A model generated the notes under the pieces. It saw only the letters and a list, made by a program, of their open reading frames with translations, was not told where the DNA came from and searched no databases. 64,000 bases of DNA from WTGU01 sp965200925 (GTDB taxonomy: Bacteria; Pseudomonadota; Alphaproteobacteria; UBA828), in the NCBI GenBank assembly GCA_965200925.1, contig OZ241738.1:1674001-1738000 (forward strand), read 5' to 3'. Every line of letters begins with the position of its first letter. The first letter of the stretch is position 1. Shown one piece after another: positions 23,666 through 31,347 of this stretch. A program made the translations under genes and the position numbers.

Positions 23666-24490
23666 CTACTCGAACCGGGCTTCCTCGAACCAGGCTTCGA
23701 AGTTCAACAGCCGGTAGGCTTCGGTTCCCTTCAACGCTTCGTTGTCCTTCGCATAGTCGAAGGGAGTGAAGCCGGCATCATTGCGCGCGCCGGGGTCCGC
23801 GCCGGCCTTGAGCAACGCCAGGATCACGGAAAGGTTGGCGTTCTTCTTCAACGCCGCCCGGTGAAGCGGCGTATCGCCGTCATCATCGCGCGCGTCGGGG
23901 TCCGCGCCGCCTTCGATCAGCGCCGCAATCACGGAAGGGTTGGGGTTGGCGTACAACAACGCCGCATGAAGCGGCGTATCGCCGTCATCATCGCGCGCGT
24001 CGGGGTCCGCGCCGCCTTCGATCAACGCCGCAATCACGGAAGGGTTGGGGTTGGCGTACAACAACGCCGCATGAAGCGGCGTTCTGCCCTTTTCATCGCG
24101 CGCGTCGGGGTTCGCACCGCCTTCGATCAACGCCGTAATCACGGAAGGGTTGGCGTTGACTATCGCCGCCCCATGAAGCGGCGTCGACAGGCCCCCAGGC
24201 CACCCGATCCCATTGTCTAAGCGCGCGCCGGGGTCCGCGCCGGCTTCAATCAACGCCTTGATCACGGAAGGGTTGGCGTTCTTCTTCAACGCCGCCAAGT
24301 GAAGCGGCGTCACGCCGCCGCCGGCGCGCGCGCCGGGGTCCGCGCCGGCAGAAAGCGCGGCCTTCACTTCGGAAGCGGTTCCGTTTTTCACCGCCTCGAA
24401 CAGATCGTCCGTCGCGTCGGCGTGAACGGGAAGCGCCGGCAATGCCAGCGCACCGCAAAGCAGGATCAAGGCAAGCACGCGGCGGTTCAT
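23666..24490 (-). CDS. Secreted ankyrin-repeat protein
   Basis: A 274-residue protein. Residues 1-25 are a signal peptide (MNRRVLALILLCGALALPALPVHA). The rest is about seven ankyrin repeats with TPLH-AA, NPSVI-ALIE-GADP-AR signatures. The two central units are identical over 35 residues, reflecting 105-bp DNA repeats, so the array has recently expanded or been homogenised. Periplasmic ankyrin proteins act as binding scaffolds; some partner catalases or membrane proteins, but none is adjacent here. The last unit ends FTPFDYAKDNEALKGTEAYRLL. The gene stands alone between the DUF3102/RNase H pair and the RlmJ-like gene. Confidence 0.88.
   Translation of the reverse strand: MNRRVLALILLCGALALPALPVHADATDDLFEAVKNGTASEVKAALSAGADPGARAGGGVTPLHLAALKKNANPSVIKALIEAGADPGARLDNGIGWPGGLSTPLHGAAIVNANPSVITALIEGGANPDARDEKGRTPLHAALLYANPNPSVIAALIEGGADPDARDDDGDTPLHAALLYANPNPSVIAALIEGGADPDARDDDGDTPLHRAALKKNANLSVILALLKAGADPGARNDAGFTPFDYAKDNEALKGTEAYRLLNFEAWFEEARFE
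23861..24300. repeat. Tandem 102-126 bp ankyrin-coding repeats
   Basis: The landmark TGAAGCGGCG recurs near 23861, 23966, 24071, 24173 and 24299 (spacings 105, 105, 102 and 126). Between 23961 and 24080 the units are almost identical at DNA level, including synonymous positions, which points to recent duplication or gene conversion. Confidence 0.85.
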
Positions 24491-24656
24491 CGCGGGGTTC
24501 CTTTGTTCGATTGGACAGCGCGCAATCTCTACCCCCTCCCCGGCATCCGCAAGGGAACGCCCACGGCGCCCGCAGGCGGCCCGTGAGCGCCGTTCCGCCC
24601 GCCGGCGCCTTGAACACCCCGCGCCGCGCGGGGAAGCGTAGGACGCGCGCGTACTG

Positions 24657-25541
24657 CTATTTTTCACGGTGCCGCCAAGACCCGGCGCCCTCACCGACGA
24701 CCCGGGGCATGAGCATTCGCGCGCCGTCACCGCACAGGCAGAGGACCTTGGCCAGATTCCATGCAAGATCCTCGAGGCTGGCCTTCAATCCGGCCGTGTC
24801 CGGGCAATCTCCGCGCAAGTCCCGTGACGCCAGCACGACCTCCGCATGGTATTGTGATTCACCCCGAAGCCCCCTGTAGGGAAGCGGCGGGCAGGTCATC
24901 CGCCATGCGCCCTTCAGGTGGTCTTTCAGAAGATCGTCGAACCGAGAAGCAACGTGATTACCAGGGTCTTTGTTCAACGCAAACAAAACGACCGCCGCCC
25001 GATCCGCCATTTCCTTCATCCGCGGAACGATCATTTTCGCCTTGCGCGGTAAGAATTCGCTGAACGGATCGATCAACGCCACGTCTTCCTTTCGCGCCTT
25101 GCACGCGATTTTCTCGAAAGCGGCGTAGGCGTCGTACTTGCCGGAATGATCAAAGGCGTCCGGGAATGCGTCTTTCAGTGGCTGCAAGTCACATGCGAGA
25201 AGCTTCTTGAGGTGTTTCGAGTCGCAATCGCCGACGAATACGGGAACATCGGCGTCAAGCCTTTTCCCGAGGTTGTGAACCAGTTTCCCACTTCCGAAGT
25301 AGCGGCATTCGTCGATTCCGGTCTGTGCCTCCGTCAGCGCACTTCCGGCCAACCCCCGAACGCGCCGGACGGTCTCGGAAGCAACGCATGCGAACGGCTC
25401 GCCTGCGAACAGGTCAAGGAAGCGAGCGGGTGCGTCCCGCTTGACGCGCCAGCGGACGAACTCCGCCAGGACACCGTGCTTGAGAAGGTCGCCGGCGTTG
25501 CCCATGTCGTAGGGCAGGGACGAACGACGGGAACCGGTCAT
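24657..25541 (-). CDS. RlmJ/TcmP-like protein downstream of the 80-bp element
   Basis: A 294-residue protein. Residues 9-60 read LPYDMGNAGDLLKHGVLAEF and then PARFLDLFAGEPFACVASE, matching the N-terminus of RlmJ-like methyltransferases (N-x-aDvLKH ... D-x-aG) and the 18.0-kb island protein. EDVALIDPFSEFLPRK sits where motif IV would be; DPPY is replaced by DPFS, as in TcmP-like proteins (DPFG). The last third (YRGLRGESQYHAEVVLAS) resembles the C-terminal strand region of that group. The ATG at 25541 is fixed by AAAGGAAG inside the 80-bp element; the frame is open upstream but there it is the antisense of tmoE. Function unknown; restriction, RNA modification or defence are possible. Confidence 0.6.
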   Translation of the reverse strand: MTGSRRSSLPYDMGNAGDLLKHGVLAEFVRWRVKRDAPARFLDLFAGEPFACVASETVRRVRGLAGSALTEAQTGIDECRYFGSGKLVHNLGKRLDADVPVFVGDCDSKHLKKLLACDLQPLKDAFPDAFDHSGKYDAYAAFEKIACKARKEDVALIDPFSEFLPRKAKMIVPRMKEMADRAAVVLFALNKDPGNHVASRFDDLLKDHLKGAWRMTCPPLPYRGLRGESQYHAEVVLASRDLRGDCPDTAGLKASLEDLAWNLAKVLCLCGDGARMLMPRVVGEGAGSWRHREK

Positions 25542-25614
25542 TCCATCTTCCTTTCGCGCGATACTTGCGGCGTATCCTGTCCTCATTCGCGCGAAGGACC
25601 TGTTGGCCCGCGCA
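25535..25614 (-). promoter_or_regulatory. 80-bp island element, copy B: probable promoter of the RlmJ-like gene
   Basis: This is the inverted counterpart of 21463-21542. It supplies the ribosome binding site and start codon of the gene ending at 24657. Two palindromic boxes (TTCGCGCGAA and TCGCGCGAAA) flank ACAGGATACGCCGCAAGTA, a layout that could be a pair of operator half sites around a promoter. Confidence 0.6.
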
Positions 25615-25650
25615 CTGGAAAGATTGCGCGACTCGTTTCCGGACACACCC

Positions 25651-26643
25651 TCAAACGGCGAAACCGAGTCCCGCTCGGAAGGTGCGGGCAGCGGCCTTGG
25701 CCGTTCCGGCGGCCTCCGGGTTGCCGGGGAGGGCGGCGCAATAGGCATCGATGGCGGCGTCGCCCAGGGGCGTCCATTCGGCGAGCCAATCCGCCAGCAC
25801 GGAGTCGTTGCCCTCCCGCCGGCGCGCGAAATCGACGAGCGCGGCGGTCCAGCGGCGGGCGCGTTCACTGTCGCTCCACTGGGCGTCCAGAAGCTGGGCG
25901 CACAGCGCGTCGCCGTTGTGGCGGGCGGAGCGGCCAAGCTGGCGGAGGAACGCTTCGTCGAAGGCCGGCTTGGCGACCAGGTTGAGCGCGACGAAATGCT
26001 CGGCCCAGTCGTAGGCGACCAGCGCGCGTTCCAGGAGTTCGCGAAAGCCCTGCCAGCAGGGATCGCCTTCCCAGACGCCGCGCTCCCCCTCGACGAAGCC
26101 CGCATCCGGCCAGGCATTGGCCAGTTCGCGGGTGCGGTAGGCGATGCGCGAAACCCAGCGGAGCTGGTCGGCGCACTGGAACATCGCGCAATTCTCGATC
26201 GTGCTCGCCGGCACGATCTGCACGAGATAGGCCGCGCCCATCTGGAGGCAATGCAGCGGATAGCGCGCCGGCGTGTAAAGCCGGGCGAGCGCCGCCACCC
26301 AGTCCGCGCCGAGGCCGGCGTCATGGGCGTTGCCGGCGTAATCGGCGAGGAGGCCGTCCACATAGGTTTCCTGCCCGTCCTGCATCACGTTGTAGGAGCG
26401 ATAGACCAGCTCGTCCGGGTCTCGGAAGGCGTCCCAATCGTCGTGGCGGAGCGGCGATTCGTTGCGGTACTTCACGTACCACTTGTTCATGTCGATGTCG
26501 GGCGAGAGCGCCCACGGCATCGCATCGTCGGTGCTCCAGAGCAGGTCCGTCGAGACGATCTCGTATTCGCTCGGCCGGCGCCGCTGCCCGGCGAGATGGC
26601 TCCAGGTCCTGAGCGGCTTCGACAGGTCGGTCCGGTCCGGCAT
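25651..26643 (-). CDS. tmoE: Di-iron aromatic/alkene monooxygenase, beta subunit
   Basis: A 330-residue hydroxylase beta subunit of the TmoE/XamoE/IsoE type. Recognisable stretches are LSKPLRTWSHLAGQRRRPSEYEIVSTDLL at the N-terminus and MNKWYVKYRNESPLRHDDWDAFRDPDEL, both typical of the group; it has the ferritin-like fold but no iron ligands. It dimerises with TmoA and TmoB to make the hydroxylase. The start is the ATG at 26643. It is the last gene of the cluster; the expected reductase gene (tmoF) does not follow, and 110 bp later the accessory island begins. The specific substrate (toluene, isoprene, alkenes or other) cannot be read from this subunit. Confidence 0.92.
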   Translation of the reverse strand: MPDRTDLSKPLRTWSHLAGQRRRPSEYEIVSTDLLWSTDDAMPWALSPDIDMNKWYVKYRNESPLRHDDWDAFRDPDELVYRSYNVMQDGQETYVDGLLADYAGNAHDAGLGADWVAALARLYTPARYPLHCLQMGAAYLVQIVPASTIENCAMFQCADQLRWVSRIAYRTRELANAWPDAGFVEGERGVWEGDPCWQGFRELLERALVAYDWAEHFVALNLVAKPAFDEAFLRQLGRSARHNGDALCAQLLDAQWSDSERARRWTAALVDFARRREGNDSVLADWLAEWTPLGDAAIDAYCAALPGNPEAAGTAKAAARTFRAGLGFAV

Positions 26644-26669
26644 CGCTTCGGCTCCCCTTCGCGCCCGCG

Positions 26670-26978
26670 TCACAAGGTCTTGTCGAAATAGAAACGCATG
26701 GAGTCGTCGGTGGTCTCGATCCGGCCCGAGAAGGAACTCAGGTTGACCTCGAGCTCGGCGATGCGAAACGGCCGGCCGAGCAGCCGCGCCACCGTGCCGG
26801 CGCGAATCACGCACTCGCCCTCCGTCTCGGCGCGAATGTAGGCGACTCGGTCCTCGATCGTGAATTCCTTGCCGGGATTGTCCTCCTCCAGGGCCTCGAC
26901 CACGGCGTCGGCGACCTCGCCCGCGCGCAGGACGGGCCCGACCGCGTTGCCGCGCCCGCCTTCGGAACCGCTCATCAC
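26670..26978 (-). CDS. tmoD: Monooxygenase effector (coupling) protein
   Basis: A 102-residue MmoB/DmpM-family effector. It contains GPVLRAGEVADAVVEALEEDNPG, then the domain core TIEDRVAYIRAETEGECVIRAG and LGRPFRIAELEVNLSSFSGRI. These small cofactorless proteins bind the hydroxylase and control oxygen activation and substrate access. Length and position between the ferredoxin and beta-subunit genes are as in tmoABCDE operons. Start at 26978 or 26975 (two adjacent ATG). Confidence 0.93.
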   Translation of the reverse strand: MMSGSEGGRGNAVGPVLRAGEVADAVVEALEEDNPGKEFTIEDRVAYIRAETEGECVIRAGTVARLLGRPFRIAELEVNLSSFSGRIETTDDSMRFYFDKTL

Positions 26979-27004
26979 GCCTTCTTTCCGCCGCCCGCCC
27001 GCGC

Positions 27005-27340
27005 CTACGGCTGCGCGAATTTCGGCTCTATGCCGTCCACGTCGACATAGACGGCCTCGCCCTCGACCTTGATCGGGTATTTCGCGATCTCGGCGTGGCC
27101 CGGGTTCACGCCCTTCCCCGCCACCACGTCGAACTCCCAGAGATGCATGGAGCAGGTCAGCACCCGGCCTTCCAATTCGCCGTCCACCAAGTCCACTTCC
27201 TGGTGGGGGCAGACCGACTGCACGGCGTGGACGCCTTCGCCCGCGACATGGACGAGGAGCACCTCGACGCCGTCCACCTCGACCGTCTCCATGTCGCCTT
27301 CCCAGATGTCGTCCAGCGCGCAGGCTTTCTTGAACGCCAT
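27005..27340 (-). CDS. tmoC: Rieske-type ferredoxin of the monooxygenase
   Basis: A 111-residue Rieske [2Fe-2S] protein. The cluster ligands are Cys44 and His46 in VCPHQEVDL, and Cys63 and His66 in LTCSMHLWEFD, the complete C-x-H / C-x2-H set. It passes electrons from a reductase to the TmoABE hydroxylase. Because no reductase is encoded in the cluster, its electron donor must be elsewhere. The gene starts 13 bp after the tmoB stop, consistent with a single transcript. Confidence 0.95.
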   Translation of the reverse strand: MAFKKACALDDIWEGDMETVEVDGVEVLLVHVAGEGVHAVQSVCPHQEVDLVDGELEGRVLTCSMHLWEFDVVAGKGVNPGHAEIAKYPIKVEGEAVYVDVDGIEPKFAQP

Positions 27341-27353
27341 TCCCGATCGCTCC

Positions 27354-27635
27354 CTACGCGCCGTCGCGCGGCTCCTCGAAATAGACGTCGATGCAGTCGT
27401 AGGTGCGGATGCCGGCCTCCGCCGCCGTGAGGCCGCGCGGCCAGGGCGGCGCGTCGTCGGTCTCGCGCGTGGGCCGCACCCGCAGCGTCGCGCCGGGGCG
27501 GTCGGCGACGTGCAGGTCGATCGAATGGCAGGCGCAGGCCGCCGCCACCTCGTCCATGGTCTGGGCGGGCGCGATCTCGACGACCTTGATATGCGCATCT
27601 TGCTGGAAGCGCGAGAGGATCGGGAAGGCGCTCAT
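27354..27635 (-). CDS. tmoB: Di-iron monooxygenase gamma subunit
   Basis: A 93-residue hydroxylase gamma subunit of the TmoB family (ubiquitin-like fold). It starts MSAFPILSRFQQDAHIKVVEI and contains TMDEVAAACACHSI and RVRPTRETDDAPPWPRGLTAAEAGI, positions conserved in TmoB/TouB. It stabilises the TmoA-TmoE assembly and has no catalytic residues. It sits 21 bp downstream of tmoA in the standard order. Confidence 0.92.
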   Translation of the reverse strand: MSAFPILSRFQQDAHIKVVEIAPAQTMDEVAAACACHSIDLHVADRPGATLRVRPTRETDDAPPWPRGLTAAEAGIRTYDCIDVYFEEPRDGA

Positions 27636-27656
27636 CCGCCGCCGGCCGCCGCGGCG

Positions 27657-29147
27657 CTACTCGGCCGCCCGGGCGCGGAAGCCCTCGGCCCAGCGGTAGT
27701 CGTGGCCGTCGCGCCCGCCCTCGCTGATCACGCCGATCCCCATATAGGTCAGCACGTTGTCGAGGGTCGGTGGGTCTATCTCGCCGGAATACATGCGGTC
27801 CACGATCGTCTCGTGGTCCTTGTAGCGCTCCGGGTCGGTGTCGAAGATCCAGCGGCAGACCTCGGTGCAGAAGTTGTAGCGCCGCCCGCCCCAATCGCGC
27901 TGCCAGGCGCGCGCCCGCCATTCCGGGCCCGGCCGGTGCGAGATCGGGATCTGGCACATGTTGCAGATGACCGGGATGCAGGCCGGATGGGTCTTCTCCT
28001 CGCGGCCCTGGAGCAGGTTGTTCGTGATCACGTCCCAATAGGTGCCGTAGCTTGCGTTCCAGCCGGGATATTTCTCCTCCAGCCAAGCCCGCTCCGCCGG
28101 CCCTACGGCACCCGGCGGATTCCACCAGACGGTGGGCCGCCACGACCAGATGCCGCCCTGCTGGCAATGGTGGTGATTCTCGATGTCGTCGAGGAAGATG
28201 TCCCAATACCACGGGGTGTCGAGGCCCAGGTCCTGCACTTGGCGGTCCCACTGCCGGATCACCCATTCGTGCATGAACTCCTTGAACGACATGTGCCGCT
28301 GTTCGAGCGGGATGTAGTAATCCATCGGGATGCCGACGGTAATCGCGAACAGGCGCCAGACCCGCCACAGCGCGATGTCCATCGCCTGCTGCGCTTCCTT
28401 TTTGCGGCCGTTGCGGATCATGATCTCGATGGTCGGCGTGCCGAGCTGGGCGTGGCGGGCCTCGTCCGACTGGATGCTCGTGATCAGGTTCGCGAAGGTG
28501 TGGTCGCCCACATTCGCGGCGTCGGTCGCGAGCCCGATCATCTGGAGGTTGGTGAGCGCGGTCTCGAACGCGAAGGAGACCATGACCGAGGAGGTCACGG
28601 CGTCGCGGGTCATCATGATGTCGTCCATCGCGTGGCGGCCGCCGAGCACCGCCCAGTTCCGCGAGTGTTGCGCCCGGTGGGCCCAGTCGTACTGGCGGTC
28701 GCGGCGCACCAGCTCGTGCGGGAAGTAGAGCTGGAGCTGGGTGTGGCGCAGCTCGTCCAGCATCCCGTAGACGGACATGTTGCGCATGGCCGGCGACGGG
28801 CCGAAGCGGGACATCCGGGCCTGGAACTGGCAGGCTTGGTATTCCGTCAGCGCCACCGCGCCGTAGTGCAGCTTCAGCACGCTCGCCCAGCCCTCGTCGG
28901 CCTCATCGTGGAACTTCGACCGTGCCAGCGCCGCCTTCACCGAATAGGCGGCGGAATCCTTCTCGCGCTGGATGTTCACGTATTCCCGGTAGGAGACCTT
29001 GTAGGGTTCGTCGAAGGTTTCCCACTCGGCGAGCGGAATGCCGTAGGGATCGCCCATGGTGGGCGGAAAAAGCGCCTCCCGCGAGACGTAGGACGGGGTC
29101 CAGTTGGTGTCCCGCGCGATGTCGTACCAGTCCGAGCGCTCGAGCAT
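27657..29147 (-). CDS. tmoA: Di-iron monooxygenase catalytic alpha subunit
   Basis: A 496-residue alpha subunit of a four-component soluble di-iron monooxygenase. The six ligands are all present: Glu102 (TEYQ), Glu132 and His135 (DELRHTQ), Glu195 (FETALTN), Glu229 and His232 (DEARHAQ). Thr199 corresponds to the active-site Thr201 of toluene-4-monooxygenase. The residue before the first ligand is Thr101, where toluene-4-monooxygenase has Gly103, a position that shapes regiospecificity there. The enzyme inserts one oxygen atom from O2 into an aromatic ring or alkene. The ATG at 29147 starts at MLERSDWYDIARDTNW, the family N-terminus. The upstream transporter gene ends only 107 bp away on the same strand. 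Confidence 0.95.
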   Translation of the reverse strand: MLERSDWYDIARDTNWTPSYVSREALFPPTMGDPYGIPLAEWETFDEPYKVSYREYVNIQREKDSAAYSVKAALARSKFHDEADEGWASVLKLHYGAVALTEYQACQFQARMSRFGPSPAMRNMSVYGMLDELRHTQLQLYFPHELVRRDRQYDWAHRAQHSRNWAVLGGRHAMDDIMMTRDAVTSSVMVSFAFETALTNLQMIGLATDAANVGDHTFANLITSIQSDEARHAQLGTPTIEIMIRNGRKKEAQQAMDIALWRVWRLFAITVGIPMDYYIPLEQRHMSFKEFMHEWVIRQWDRQVQDLGLDTPWYWDIFLDDIENHHHCQQGGIWSWRPTVWWNPPGAVGPAERAWLEEKYPGWNASYGTYWDVITNNLLQGREEKTHPACIPVICNMCQIPISHRPGPEWRARAWQRDWGGRRYNFCTEVCRWIFDTDPERYKDHETIVDRMYSGEIDPPTLDNVLTYMGIGVISEGGRDGHDYRWAEGFRARAAE

Positions 29148-29254
29148 TGCCGCCATCCTCGCTCTCAGCCTGCCTGCCGCAGTGTTCGCGCATTCTCCGT
29201 TCAAAGCCCGCCGTGTGCAAGCGGTCCCTTGCTCTCCGGTGCGCCCCGGGGCGC

Positions 29255-30226
29255 TCAGCGCTCCTTGGCGTAAGGAATGCCGCTCGCCCTGGGCGGCACC
29301 GCCTTGCCGACGAAGCCCGCGAGCAGCAGCACGGTCAGGAGATAGGGGAGCGCCTGGATCGCCTGCACCGGGACGACGCCGACGCCGGGGATATCGACTC
29401 CCTGGAGCCGCGCCTGCACCGCGTCGGCGAAGGCAAAGAGGAAGCAGGCGAAAAGCGTCGGCACCGGTCGCCATTTGCCGAAGATCAGGGCGGCGAGCGC
29501 CAGATATCCCATGCCCGCCGTCATGTCGCGCACGAAGAGCGCGTTCTGCGCGATCGAGAGCGAGGTGCCGGCGACACCGCAGAGAACGCCGCAGACGGCC
29601 ATCGCGCGGAAGCGCATCCCGGCGACGGAAATGCCGGCGGTGTCCACGGCCTCCGGCGCCTCGCCGACCGCCCGCAGCCGCAGGCCGAAGCGGGTCCTGT
29701 AGATGAACCACGCCGAGAGCGGGACGGCGCCGAGCGCCACATAGACGATCAGGTTGTGGCCGCTCGCGATCTCCGAATAGAGCTGGCCCAGGAACGGCAC
29801 GTCGCTCAGCCTTTCGGCGAAGGGGAAGTGCAGCGGGCGGAAGCGTGCGGCGTCCGCCACCATCGGCGTCTGCCCGCCCTGGCCGAACCAGGCCAGCGCC
29901 AGCACCGGCCCGAGCCCGGCCACCAGGATGTTGAGCGCCATGCCCGAGACTACCTGGTTGCCGTTGTGGGTCACGCAGGCGAAGGCGTGGACCATGGCGA
30001 GGGCGACCGAGGCCCCGATGCCGGCGAGCAGGCCGAGCCACGGCGAGCCGGTGGCGAAGGCGGCCGCGGCCGCAGCGAAGGCCGCGCCCAGCATCTTGCC
30101 CTCGAGGCCGATGTCCACGACGCCCGAGCGCTCGGCGAACAGGCCCGCGAAGGCAGCGAGGATCAGTGGCGTCGAGACGCGGAGCGTCGCGTCCACGACC
30201 AGCACGGTCCAGGTGAGCGCTTCCAT
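29255..30226 (-). CDS. BMP-family ABC importer, second permease
   Basis: A 323-residue permease of the branched-chain/ribose-type fold, similar to the second permease of nucleoside importers (YufQ/NupQ). It has about eight to nine hydrophobic segments. GLFAERSGVVDIGLEGKMLGAAF near residue 30 is the group signature, and RAVGEAPEAVDTAGISVAGMR near residue 190 is the ATPase-contact loop. It starts 2 bp after the first permease stop. Substrates of this family include purine nucleosides; other small heterocycles are possible. Confidence 0.92.
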   Translation of the reverse strand: MEALTWTVLVVDATLRVSTPLILAAFAGLFAERSGVVDIGLEGKMLGAAFAAAAAAFATGSPWLGLLAGIGASVALAMVHAFACVTHNGNQVVSGMALNILVAGLGPVLALAWFGQGGQTPMVADAARFRPLHFPFAERLSDVPFLGQLYSEIASGHNLIVYVALGAVPLSAWFIYRTRFGLRLRAVGEAPEAVDTAGISVAGMRFRAMAVCGVLCGVAGTSLSIAQNALFVRDMTAGMGYLALAALIFGKWRPVPTLFACFLFAFADAVQARLQGVDIPGVGVVPVQAIQALPYLLTVLLLAGFVGKAVPPRASGIPYAKER

Positions 30227-30228
30227 GG

Positions 30229-31347
30229 CTACGCCGCCCGGCCCGCGCGGGCGCGCCGCGCGAACAGGCCCTCGATGCGGGCGCGGAACATGTTTTCCAG
30301 CGCGCCCGAGAAGAGGATGACCAGGCCCTGGAGTACCACCACCATGTCGCGGGTCACGTTCGGCATGTCGAAGGCGAGCTCCGATCCGCCCTGATAGAGC
30401 ACGCCGAAGAGGAGGGCGGCGAGCAGGATGCCGAGCGGATGGTTGCGGCCCATCAGGGCGACGGCGATGCCGACGAAGCCGTAGCCCGCGGTGAACTCCA
30501 GCAGCAGGCGATGGTGGACGCCGATGATCTCGTTCACGCCGACGAGGCCGGCCAGCCCGCCGGAGATCGCCATCGCCAGCATGATCGCGCGCGCGGGCGA
30601 GATGCCGCCATAGACCGCGGCCGCCTCGTTGTGGCCGACCGCCCGGATTTCGTAGCCCCAGCGCGTGCGCCAGACGAAGAGCCAGAAGAGGCCCAGGCAG
30701 GCGAGCGCCAGGAGGAAGCTCAGATTGAGCGAGGAACGGCCCACGTCCACGCCGAGGGCGGCCAGGACGTCGTGCGCGAAGGGGAGCCAGACGGCGGGCG
30801 CGAAGGTGCGGCTTTCCGCCGCCTGCTGGCCCGGCTTGATGAAGACCTCGACCATGAGCCAGGTCATCAGCGCGGCCGCCAGGAAGTTGAACATGATCGT
30901 GGTGATCACGATGTGGCTGCCGCGCTTAGCCTGGAGCCAGCCCGGGACGAAGCCCCAGAAGGCGCCGAACGCCGCCGCCACCACCACCGCGAGCGGGATC
31001 GCGGCTGGCGCCGGCCAACCGTCGAAGGCGAGCGCGACGAGGCCCGCGCCGAGCCCGCCGAGATAGGCCTGCCCCTCGCCGCCGATGTTGAACAGGCCGC
31101 AATGGAAGGCGATGGCGACGGCCAGGCCGGTGAAGACGAAATTGGTGGTGTAGTAGAGGGTGTAGCCGACCGCCTCCGGATAGCCGACCGCGCCCAGCAC
31201 CAGCAGCCGCAAGGCCTCGAACGGGTTCTCCCCGATCAGAGCGATGATGGCCCCGGCGACGACCAGCGCCAGCGCCAGGTTGAGCAGCGGAACCAGGCCG
31301 TGGGTGACCCAGGCCGGCGCCCGCGTCGGCCCGCCGAAGCCGCTCAC
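30229..31347 (-). CDS. BMP-family ABC importer, first permease
   Basis: A 372-residue inner-membrane permease similar to YufP/NupP. FHCGLFNIGGEGQAYLGGLGAG near residue 90 is the conserved loop, and IRAVGHNEAAAVYGGISPAR near 245 the cytoplasmic contact region. It overlaps the ATPase stop by 4 bp (31344-31347). Together with the second permease it forms the translocation pore. Confidence 0.92.
   Translation of the reverse strand: MSGFGGPTRAPAWVTHGLVPLLNLALALVVAGAIIALIGENPFEALRLLVLGAVGYPEAVGYTLYYTTNFVFTGLAVAIAFHCGLFNIGGEGQAYLGGLGAGLVALAFDGWPAPAAIPLAVVVAAAFGAFWGFVPGWLQAKRGSHIVITTIMFNFLAAALMTWLMVEVFIKPGQQAAESRTFAPAVWLPFAHDVLAALGVDVGRSSLNLSFLLALACLGLFWLFVWRTRWGYEIRAVGHNEAAAVYGGISPARAIMLAMAISGGLAGLVGVNEIIGVHHRLLLEFTAGYGFVGIAVALMGRNHPLGILLAALLFGVLYQGGSELAFDMPNVTRDMVVVLQGLVILFSGALENMFRARIEGLFARRARAGRAA

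Noticed and set aside
23861..24300. Regular repeats considered as a CRISPR array
   Set aside because: Units are about 105 bp, contiguous and in frame, encoding ankyrin repeats; there are no short repeats with unique spacers.
29148..29254. A sigma54 or activator site for the tmo genes
   Set aside because: The 107-bp gap has a weak TTGCAC-like hexamer but no GG-N10-GC pair and no convincing inverted repeat; readthrough from the transporter genes is as likely.
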